Assembly (NCBI RefSeq): GCF_016834655.1
Contig: NZ_JAENHP010000008.1
Location: forward strand, 248,001 to 312,000
Direction: 5' to 3'
Source: Paractinoplanes ovalisporus
Lineage (GTDB): Bacteria; Actinomycetota; Actinomycetes; Mycobacteriales; Micromonosporaceae
DNA: 64,000 nucleotides
The notes below the pieces were generated by a model. That model was given only the letters and a program-made list of their open reading frames with translations, did no database searches and was not told the origin of the DNA. How positions within the stretch are numbered: position 1 is the first letter of the stretch; every line of letters begins with the position of its first letter. Position numbers and translations under genes: made by a program. Shown in pieces: positions 8,610-15,404 of the stretch.

Positions 8610-8949
8610 GAAGTTGCGGGAACGGGCCGTGGAGACGGCGGCCCTCTACGACCGGCACAACGTGGCGGCGGGGCGGCGGGAGTGGAGCCCGGAAGACTTC
8701 ATGATGGGGTTCGTCGGCGACGTGGGAGATCTCGCCAAGCTGGTCATGGCCGTCGAGGGCCGCCGCGAGATCCCGGACGCCCGTGCACACCTCGGGCACG
8801 AGCTCGCCGACTGCCTGTGGTCGGTGCTCGTGCTGGCGCAGCGCTACGACGTCGACCTGCCCGCCGAGTTCGCCCGCATGACGGCCGAGATCGAGCGCTA
8901 CCTGGCGGAGAACCCGCCCGCCACCAGGGAAGGGGGCGAGGCCGGTTAG
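8599..8949 (+). CDS. MazG-like nucleotide pyrophosphohydrolase-family protein
   Basis: A 116-residue, all-helical protein. The segment GFVGDVGDLAKLVMAVEG, followed by HLGHELADCLWSVLVLAQRYDVDLPAEFARM, has the spacing of the MazG/all-alpha NTP pyrophosphatase core, with metal-ligand candidates in GDVGDL (Asp residues where classical enzymes have Glu) and in HELAD (Glu and Asp). Single-domain members hydrolyse non-canonical or signalling NTPs; the substrate here is unknown. The ATG at 8599 overlaps the end of the preceding gene by 11 bases. A longer upstream start in the same frame exists but would lie entirely within that gene and gives a non-natural Arg/Pro-rich extension. Confidence 0.78.
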   Translation: MKFEKLRERAVETAALYDRHNVAAGRREWSPEDFMMGFVGDVGDLAKLVMAVEGRREIPDARAHLGHELADCLWSVLVLAQRYDVDLPAEFARMTAEIERYLAENPPATREGGEAG

Positions 8950-9032
8950 CGACAGCCAACGGAGGCCTCAGACGAGGCCGGGCCAAGATGAAGCCGAGGC
9001 TGCACGATGAGGATGGTGACGATCAACGTGGG

Positions 9033-9054
9033 CCGGTCAGCACGACAAGACCGG
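9033..9054. terminator. Weak hairpin between convergent genes
   Basis: CCGGTC at 9033-9038 pairs with GACCGG at 9049-9054 across a 10-base loop. It lies between the end of the MazG-like gene and the end of the - strand gene at 9105, where a terminator for either direction would be expected. The stem is short and there is no T-run. Confidence 0.35.
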
Positions 9055-9104
9055 GGCGTTGCAGCATGGCGAAGAGAAGCCCGGACCGGCATGAACGGCG
9101 GGGG

Positions 9105-10544
9105 CTAAGCCACCGCCTCGGCCGGGTCCTCGTAGGCCGACGGCGGGCCGCCGTGGGTCCAGGGGGTGTCGGCGGGGTCGGGGAAGGCGGCTCCGGGGCG
9201 ATAGGCCTCGCTCAGGGTGGTGAGCAGCAGGTGTTCGCCGACGGCAGGGACGCTTCCGGGCTCGGCGACCAGTTTGCGGCCCATGCCGCCGGAGAGTTCC
9301 AGCAGCACGTCGCTGCCGGTGGGGGTGGGGGTCACCGAGATGACCTTCGCCTTCTGGGAGGGGCGCGCCGGAGAGGTCAGGGCGGCGCCGGGCTCGACGC
9401 GTACGGGCTCGGTCGTGGCCACCATGATGCGAGGGCGCAGGACCGGACGTTTGCCGGTGTCGTCGATGCGGTCGGCCTTGGCCAGGGTCACCGTGCCGCC
9501 GAAGGCCGCGCCGGTCAGGCGGTGCTCGGCCATCACCAGGGGATCGTCGAAGGCGCGCTGCACGGCGTAGCGGGCGGCGGCGTTCTCCAGGCGCTGCAGG
9601 CGGGCGGCGGCGGCCACCGCGCCGTCGCGGCGGGGCTGGGGGGTGCCGTCCTCCTCGAGGTGGGCTACGAACGCGGAGTACGCGTCGCGGTCGCTGTCCC
9701 ACCGGGAACCGACGCGAGCACCCTCGGGGAGTGCGCGCAGCAGGTCCAGGGAGTGCCACATCCGCTCCCAGGTCGGCATCAGCAGCCCGAGCAACACCTC
9801 GGACAGACCAGACCCGGAGGAGGCATCAGACGAGTTGATCAGGGGCGCCAGGATCTTGTTGTCGAACTCGGGATCTGTGGCGGGGCCGGCCACCGGGCCG
9901 GCCTCGGCCTCGCGGGCGGCAGCCGCACCCCCGGTGATCCAGGCGAACAGCGAACCGAGGTGGGCGTCCTCGGCGGCGCTCTGGCCGGTGGTCCAGTGCA
10001 TCGCGAGGGCCTGCACGGTGTTCGGCAGCATCGCCGAGCCGGGCACCTCGGCCGTCGCGGCCAGCCAGGTCAGCCACTGCCCGAGCAACGGCACCGAGGC
10101 GGGGACGGGGTGGTCACCGTCCGTACGGCGGAAGCGGGTGGACCGGCCGAGGAGGCGCAGAAAGTCGGCGCCGCCGGGGTTCGGGACCCACACCTGCGGA
10201 GCGTCGACGAAACGATGACGGACGTCGCGGCCCCGGTCGACGGGCACGGCCTCGGTCGCGCCCTCGCCGAACGACGCCAGGTAGGGCACGACCGCGTCGG
10301 CCAGGTCGGCGGTGAACGTGAACCGCTCGTCCCGGTTGCGGGGCTGGCTCACCGCGAGCAGGCGCGGCGCCGACACGCTGGTGCCGAGCAGCACCGCCAG
10401 CGGCGCGTTGGCCTCGCCGGCCATGGCGAGCGGGATGAGCACCAGCGGGTGGTCGTGAACGTGCAGGTGACGAACCGTGGCAATGGGCTGGGCCCGGCCT
10501 TCGGCGAAAGCTTGGGCGCGGGCCAGCGCGACGAGCGTGCTCAA
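9105..10544 (-). CDS. Uncharacterised nuclease-partner protein
   Basis: A 479-residue protein with no family I can name. The first 200 residues are mixed alpha/beta, residues about 200-330 are helical, and the last 150 look beta-rich: a run of short strands including TGAAFGGTVTLAKAD, PRIMVATTEPVRVEPGAAL, a Gly-Met-Gly-Arg motif, and a terminal PWTHGGPP. This resembles the beta-barrel inserted in Dna2/Upf1-type helicases, but that is only a pattern impression. Start: a TTG at 10544 overlaps the stop of the nuclease gene as TTGA, giving translational coupling; upstream Met codons lie deep inside the nuclease gene. Genetic coupling to the nuclease strongly suggests a shared complex or pathway. 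Confidence 0.6.
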   Translation of the reverse strand: MSTLVALARAQAFAEGRAQPIATVRHLHVHDHPLVLIPLAMAGEANAPLAVLLGTSVSAPRLLAVSQPRNRDERFTFTADLADAVVPYLASFGEGATEAVPVDRGRDVRHRFVDAPQVWVPNPGGADFLRLLGRSTRFRRTDGDHPVPASVPLLGQWLTWLAATAEVPGSAMLPNTVQALAMHWTTGQSAAEDAHLGSLFAWITGGAAAAREAEAGPVAGPATDPEFDNKILAPLINSSDASSGSGLSEVLLGLLMPTWERMWHSLDLLRALPEGARVGSRWDSDRDAYSAFVAHLEEDGTPQPRRDGAVAAAARLQRLENAAARYAVQRAFDDPLVMAEHRLTGAAFGGTVTLAKADRIDDTGKRPVLRPRIMVATTEPVRVEPGAALTSPARPSQKAKVISVTPTPTGSDVLLELSGGMGRKLVAEPGSVPAVGEHLLLTTLSEAYRPGAAFPDPADTPWTHGGPPSAYEDPAEAVA

Positions 10545-11599
10545 AGAGCCTCGCCCCGAGGACGCGGCGCGACCGCGACGGCCTCGTCGCGCAAGCGCTG
10601 CGCGGCCCGCAGCAAGGCGGCCGCCTCGGCCTGGTCGGGGGTTGGGGACGCCGCGCCCGAGGCCAGCGCCAAGGCCTCGTCGATCGTCGCGACGCCACCG
10701 AGCGCGTCCCGCACCGGGCGGCCCAGCGCCGAGGTGGATCCCGCGGCCTCGTGGCGGCAGTACACCGAGAGCTCGCACGACGAGAGGCATTCGGGTGCGT
10801 AGCGCGCGTCCACCGCCGAGAGCGCGGCCACGACGGCGGCGGGCGGCTGGGCGAGATCGAACGACAGGGCTTCCGGCAACGACTCCACCAGGGCCGAGAC
10901 CGAGGCCAGCCGCGACAGCTGGCGCCGGAGGGTGGACAGCTGTTTGCGCACGTCGAGCACCACGGCCACCGGCTGCAGCGAGAAGTTCTCGGGGCAGACC
11001 AGCACCACCTCGTGGCTGACCCGGTCGTCGCCGAGCAGCTGCCGCAGCGCCAGCACATAGACCGCGGCCTGCACGGCCGCCGCCGAGACGGCCGTCCCGT
11101 CGGCCTGCCCGTCGATGATCGCGAACGACTTGATCTCGACGACCTGCAGCTGGGCGCCGGTCTGGTAGGCGATCAGGTCGGGTTCGAGGAACACCGTCTG
11201 CCCGGCGACCTCCAACGTCAGCAGCGGGTGGTCGACCAGGCCCTCCGAAGCGTCGAGCAGCAGGGCCCGGGTGCGCGCGTGCCGGGCCGACAGCGTCCCG
11301 TCCTCGTCGGCACCAAGATCTTCATAACCGCCCACGTACGCCCCGAGGGTCGACCTCAGCAGTGCGCAGTCGTCCGCCTTGAGCATCGCCTCGAACGCGT
11401 TGCCCCGGGCCAGCGCGAACCGGGACTGCCCGAAGCTGCCCGGGAACCCGATGTGCTCGGCCAGCCGCACCTTGTCGACGCCGGCCGCGTCGAGCACGGC
11501 CCGTCGGCTGCAGCCGGGATTGCCGGTCAGGGCCGCGACCGTACGGGCGTTGTGCCGTTTGCCCGGCCCGGTCCCGCGCAGCCGATCAAGCCGGTTCAT
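10541..11599 (-). CDS. RecB/Cas4-like PD-(D/E)XK nuclease with probable Fe-S cluster
   Basis: A 352-residue nuclease. The active-site string is visible: Glu70 in the RGNAFE motif, Asp141 in LEPD, Glu155 and Lys157 in VEIKS, and the RecB-type QxxxY motif (Gln177-Tyr181). Four cysteines are placed as in Cas4, AddB and Dna2: Cys30 before the nuclease core and Cys271, Cys275 and Cys281 after it (C-x3-C-x5-C), suggesting a 4Fe-4S cluster that pins the ends of the domain together. I chose ATG 11599 because it has a GGGG-type ribosome site six bases away; an ATG 27 bases upstream lacks one. The downstream gene overlaps its stop. No cas genes are nearby, so a role in repair or defence outside CRISPR is more likely. 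Confidence 0.85.
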   Translation of the reverse strand: MNRLDRLRGTGPGKRHNARTVAALTGNPGCSRRAVLDAAGVDKVRLAEHIGFPGSFGQSRFALARGNAFEAMLKADDCALLRSTLGAYVGGYEDLGADEDGTLSARHARTRALLLDASEGLVDHPLLTLEVAGQTVFLEPDLIAYQTGAQLQVVEIKSFAIIDGQADGTAVSAAAVQAAVYVLALRQLLGDDRVSHEVVLVCPENFSLQPVAVVLDVRKQLSTLRRQLSRLASVSALVESLPEALSFDLAQPPAAVVAALSAVDARYAPECLSSCELSVYCRHEAAGSTSALGRPVRDALGGVATIDEALALASGAASPTPDQAEAAALLRAAQRLRDEAVAVAPRPRGEAL

Positions 11600-11744
11600 A
11601 GGACACCCCACATGCAGAAAGGCCAAGACGAGGACGGGCGGAGGAGGCGCGTCCGGACATCAGGCAACACGCAGACGAGAGCAGCAGCCGCAGCGCCGGC
11701 TCACAAGACAACACGCCGATCCAGGAGGCAGCAAACGGCCCTTC

Positions 11745-12305
11745 TCACGAGGCGCCACGCTGGTGGGGCACCGGCGGCAGGCCGAAGAGCTGCTGCGACC
11801 GCGGCAACGAGGCCGCCCGCGAGACCGCCGCCGCCCGCACCGGCTCCTCCGCGACCAGGGCCGCCACGAGCTCTTCCGACTCCAGCGCGGCCCGGGCCGC
11901 GTCGGCCGGATCAAGGGCTTCGACCCCGTGCGGTACGCCCTCGGCCAGCGACCTGAGCAGCCGATGTGCCGCGCGCCCGGGCCGCACGGCCACAAAACCG
12001 CTCACCCGGATCACCATCGCGAGCGCGTCGGCCCGGCGGGCGGCCGGCGTGACGATCCGGCGGGAGAGCTCCCAGTCGCTCAGGGCGACCAGACCGCGTA
12101 CGGGGAAAAGGTCTTGATCGAGTGCCGCACAGAGCCCGCTCGACCGGTCACGCCGCAGCGCGGCCAGCGCCGGAACCGACAGGTCACCGTCGAACAGCGC
12201 GCCGTGCACCTCGGCCACGAGGCGGGGCGCGGCGGGCGCGCCGAGCAGCAGCAGCGCGTGACGTGCCTGCTCAGCGGTGCTGGGTAGCGTGCTCAGACCG
12301 TTCAC
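11745..12305 (-). CDS. Hypothetical protein upstream of the nuclease gene
   Basis: A 186-residue, Ala/Leu/Arg-rich helical protein with no recognisable domain, signal peptide or membrane segment. Conserved-looking patches are LFPVRGLVALSDWELSRRIVTP (first part near residue 75) and RVSGFVAVRPGRAAHRLL. The GTG at 12305 is preceded by a GGAGAGC ribosome site and is preferred to in-frame ATGs further up that would extend into an unrelated upstream region. It is the first gene of a three-gene - strand run with the nuclease (gap 145 bases) and its partner, which suggests a functional link. Confidence 0.5.
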   Translation of the reverse strand: MNGLSTLPSTAEQARHALLLLGAPAAPRLVAEVHGALFDGDLSVPALAALRRDRSSGLCAALDQDLFPVRGLVALSDWELSRRIVTPAARRADALAMVIRVSGFVAVRPGRAAHRLLRSLAEGVPHGVEALDPADAARAALESEELVAALVAEEPVRAAAVSRAASLPRSQQLFGLPPVPHQRGAS

Positions 12306-12459
12306 CGGCCGCTCTCCCTGGGGGTCGGAGGGACGCGAGACGACTCTAGATCTTCTTACATCACGACGGCAATGTCGGGGCGAGTCACAACTTTCACTCC
12401 CGATAGCGATTAACCCTCGCATATCGGACGACCGACGGGATGCGCGCTACGTTCGACCT

Positions 12460-12744
12460 ATGCCGAAGGCCATCTGGAACGACGAAGTGATCGCCGAGAG
12501 CGACGACACCGTGGTTGTCGAGGGAAGAATCTACTTCCCGCGCGAGTCGCTGCGCGAGGACGTGCTGGCCCCCTCCGACACTCACAGCATCTGCCCCTGG
12601 AAGGGCAAAGCCTCCTATTACACGCTCACCTCGAACGGGCACACCACGCCCGACGCGGTCTGGTTCTATCCCGAGCCGAAGCCCGACGCCAAGATCGTGC
12701 GCGACCGTGTCGCGTTCTGGAAGGACGTCAAGGTCGAGGACTGA
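12460..12744 (+). CDS. DUF427-family protein
   Basis: A 94-residue single-domain protein. The sequence MPKAIWNDEVIAESDDTVVVEG at the start, then YFPRESL, the SICPWKGKASYY motif and an aromatic WFYPEP segment, are the hallmarks of DUF427, a small beta-sheet fold of unknown biochemical role that is widespread in actinobacteria and often single copy. ATG at 12460; longer in-frame extension upstream lacks a ribosome site. It is divergent from the gene at 11745-12305, with about 150 bases of shared upstream DNA. Confidence 0.88.
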   Translation: MPKAIWNDEVIAESDDTVVVEGRIYFPRESLREDVLAPSDTHSICPWKGKASYYTLTSNGHTTPDAVWFYPEPKPDAKIVRDRVAFWKDVKVED

Positions 12745-12770
12745 GCCGTGCGGCCTGCCCGGCGGAGACG

Positions 12771-13169
12771 TCAGGCGATCCGCGGGTGGGCCTCCTCGAT
12801 CGACGCCACCTCGAGATAGTCCAGCATGTCGCGCTGCTCGTCGATGTCGAGCGCCCCGAACGCCTCGTAGGCGACCGCCCGCGAGTGATCGGTCTCGGCC
12901 GCGAGCAGCGCGATGATCCCCGACCAGGCCAGCGAGACCCGGTCGAACAGGCGCGCGCGCCGCAGCGAGGTCAACCGGCTCAGCATCGCCACCTTGGTCG
13001 CGGCGTCGTTGTCGGTGGGTATGCGGTCGGAGAGTTCGAAGAGCGCCTTCCCGCGGTACGGGTGTTCCGACTCGACCATGCGGGCCAGCTCGGCGTTCGA
13101 CATCCGGTCGACCGCCGGCGCCGGACCTCGGCGCGGGAGCGAGGGGAAGTCAGCGGGCACGGCTGTCAC
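12771..13169 (-). CDS. Hypothetical protein, helical, coupled to YbaB-like gene
   Basis: A 132-residue protein of unknown family, mostly helical. Residues from about 23 (MSNAELARMVESEHPYRGKALFEL) onward look like HEAT- or death-fold-like helices rich in Leu, Arg and Ala, ending with a LDIDEQRDMLDYLEV stretch. The GTG start at 13169 lies 20 bases inside the upstream YbaB-like gene, implying coupling. Genes of this type commonly follow YbaB-like genes in this bacterial family; function unknown. Confidence 0.6.
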   Translation of the reverse strand: MTAVPADFPSLPRRGPAPAVDRMSNAELARMVESEHPYRGKALFELSDRIPTDNDAATKVAMLSRLTSLRRARLFDRVSLAWSGIIALLAAETDHSRAVAYEAFGALDIDEQRDMLDYLEVASIEEAHPRIA

Positions 13170-13515
13170 GTCCGCTCTCGAACCCGTTCCCCGGTGACTG
13201 CTGCGGCAGCGTCGGCGTGTTCTCGAACGTGGGGAACGGCGGCGCGGCCGGCATGACGGGCGCGGGAGCCTCGTCGGCGTCGTCCGTCACGGTCAGCGCG
13301 GCCTGGGCCCGCCGCATGGTCCGCAGTATCTCGGCCGAAAGCGCCTCTCCGCTCATGAGCTGCACGCGGTCGTCGAGGCGCAAACCGGTCACCACTCCGC
13401 CGTCACCGACGGTCACTGTGACCAAGCCGTCCTCGCCGGTCGCGGACGCGCTCGGCGTCGCGATCCGGTCCTCGAGATTTCCACTCGGCACTACTTCGTC
13501 CTCCGTTGCCGACAT
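13150..13515 (-). CDS. YbaB/EbfC-like DNA-binding protein
   Basis: A 121-residue protein. Residues 25-75 (ATGEDGLVTVTVGDGGVVTGLRLDDRVQLM... then AEILRTMRRAQAAL) match the strand-helix centre of YbaB, while the N-terminal helix usual in the family is shorter and the C-terminal 40 residues are a Pro-rich disordered tail. This is less canonical than the copy at 884-1264. ATG at 13515. It overlaps the following helical protein gene and is divergent from the GGDEF-EAL gene. Confidence 0.68.
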   Translation of the reverse strand: MSATEDEVVPSGNLEDRIATPSASATGEDGLVTVTVGDGGVVTGLRLDDRVQLMSGEALSAEILRTMRRAQAALTVTDDADEAPAPVMPAAPPFPTFENTPTLPQQSPGNGFESGRDSRAR

Positions 13516-13690
13516 TTGTGCTGTTGGTCTATGAGATCACGACGCGCCCCGAGCCTGCCGCACACCCCGTCGCCGCGCACGCCGGTCACCCGACCTGACG
13601 ACCACCGTAACCGTGACGCAACAAACAGGCCGCAAGGAAAACGCTCAACTGCCCCCACCCACCGCCGATCAATCGCGTCGGAGGTGCTTC

Positions 13691-15388
13691 ATGGTGCGTT
13701 TCGGCAAGATCCTTGACCGCGTACGACGCGGCGTGGACATCGCCATGATCTTCGCGTCGCTGATGGTTCTGGCCTGGCCGCTGCTCTTCGAGCCGCTCAC
13801 CCACAACGGCAGCAGCATGTGGACCTGGGGACTGTCGCTCGGCGCGGTCGTGCTGATCGGCGCCGGCGTGGCCAAGCTGGCCGAACGCTGGCCGCTGGCT
13901 CAGTACGCCCCGGTCTCGGCGGCAGTCGTCACGGCAGCCGTGCGGACCATGATGGGCGACTCCGGTCGCGAGCTGATCTGGCTCATCCTGATCGTCACCG
14001 GCATCATCCTGATCCGCCAGTTCCTGGGCTCGCACACCAACGAGGGCCTGATGCGCGACCTCACCCGGCAGCGCGCGATCCTGGCCCGCCAGGCCTTCCG
14101 CGACCCGCTGACCGGTCTCGGCAACCGCGCGATGTTCATGGACCACGCCCGGGACGCCCTCGACGACGCCGACGAGACGACCACCGCGGTGATCCTGTTC
14201 GACCTCGACGGTTTCAAGGGCATCAACGACACGTACGGCCACGCGGCCGGCGACGAGCTGCTGAAGATCACCGCCGAGCGGCTGAACGCGAACGTCCGCG
14301 CCAACGACACGGTCTCGCGGCTCGGCGGCGACGAGTTCGTGGTGCTGCTCCCCCGCCTGGCCGACGACGAGATCGCCGACACGGTCGCCACCCGGATCCT
14401 GCGCGACCTGCAGCAGCCGGTCGCCGTCGACGATCTGGTGCTGACCGCGCGGGCCAGCGCCGGCATCTCGATCGCCCGCGGCGGCGAGCACGATGTGGAC
14501 TCGCTGCTGCGCGAGGCCGACGAGGCGCTCTACCACGCCAAGGACGACGGCAAGGGCGTCGTCCGGCGGTTCGACCCGTCCCGCTTCGCCGAGACCGCGC
14601 AGCGCCGTAAGGACGAGAACGACCTGCGCCGCGCGCTCGCCGAGTGCCAGTTCGAGGTGCACTACCAGCCGATCGTCGACCTGCAGGGCAACTACACGGT
14701 CGGCGTCGAGGCCCTGGTCCGCTGGCGGCACCCGTTGCGCGGCCTGCTCTCGCCGGGCGACTTCATCGACCTCACCGAGTCGCTCGGCCTCATGCACCGC
14801 CTCGGCCTGTGGGTGCTGCGCGAGGCCTGTGTGCAGGCGGTCCAGTGGCAGCGCGAGCACCCGGGCTTCAAGCTCAACGTCAACCTGTCGGCCACCCAGC
14901 TGGCCAGCCCCGAGCTGACCGACGAGATCCGCACCGTGCTCACCGACACCGGCATGCCGGCCGACCTGCTCGTGCTCGAACTGACCGAGTCGGCCGCCCT
15001 GACCGACCTGACCGAGTCGGCCCGCGTGCTCGACTCGCTCAAGAGTCTCGGCGTCCGCATCGCGCTGGACGACTTCGGCACCGGCTTCTCGTCGCTGAGC
15101 CACCTGGGTGCGCTGCCGGTCGACGTGGTGAAGATCGACAAGTCGTTCGTGCAGGCCATGCAGGAGACGACGGCCAACGGTTCGGTGGCCGAGGCGGTGC
15201 TCCACATCGCCCGGACGTTCAACCTCTCCCCGGTCGCCGAGGGCGTCGAGGACGAGGTGCAGGCCGAGATGCTGCGCGAGCTGGCCTGCACCCAGGCCCA
15301 GGGTTACCACTTCGCCAAGCCGATGCCGGCCTCCGAGCTGACCGGCCTGCTGACCCGACAGACGACAAAGGTGCTCCAGCGGCGGTAA
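13691..15388 (+). CDS. Membrane GGDEF-EAL cyclic-di-GMP enzyme
   Basis: A 565-residue protein that makes and/or breaks cyclic-di-GMP. Residues about 15-110 form three or four membrane helices; the diguanylate cyclase domain has an intact GGDEF (212-216) preceded by a RxxD inhibitory site (RAND, 203-206); the phosphodiesterase domain (about 315-560) keeps EAL (VEALVRW), NVNLSATQL, the LELTESA Glu, DDFGTGFSSL and the AEGVED and QGYHFAKP motifs. Both active sites look competent. I chose ATG 13691, which has a perfect GGAGGTG site, over a GTG at 13613. The pilus locus begins 5 kb downstream, so control of motility or piliation by this enzyme is possible but not shown. Confidence 0.93.
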   Translation: MVRFGKILDRVRRGVDIAMIFASLMVLAWPLLFEPLTHNGSSMWTWGLSLGAVVLIGAGVAKLAERWPLAQYAPVSAAVVTAAVRTMMGDSGRELIWLILIVTGIILIRQFLGSHTNEGLMRDLTRQRAILARQAFRDPLTGLGNRAMFMDHARDALDDADETTTAVILFDLDGFKGINDTYGHAAGDELLKITAERLNANVRANDTVSRLGGDEFVVLLPRLADDEIADTVATRILRDLQQPVAVDDLVLTARASAGISIARGGEHDVDSLLREADEALYHAKDDGKGVVRRFDPSRFAETAQRRKDENDLRRALAECQFEVHYQPIVDLQGNYTVGVEALVRWRHPLRGLLSPGDFIDLTESLGLMHRLGLWVLREACVQAVQWQREHPGFKLNVNLSATQLASPELTDEIRTVLTDTGMPADLLVLELTESAALTDLTESARVLDSLKSLGVRIALDDFGTGFSSLSHLGALPVDVVKIDKSFVQAMQETTANGSVAEAVLHIARTFNLSPVAEGVEDEVQAEMLRELACTQAQGYHFAKPMPASELTGLLTRQTTKVLQRR

Positions 15389-15404
15389 AGCAAGACCAGC
15401 GGTG

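Noticed and set aside
10541..11599. CRISPR-associated role for the Cas4-like nuclease
   Set aside because: No cas1, cas2, interference genes or repeat-spacer array appear in the window; the tandem repeats present are gapless and do not have unique spacers.
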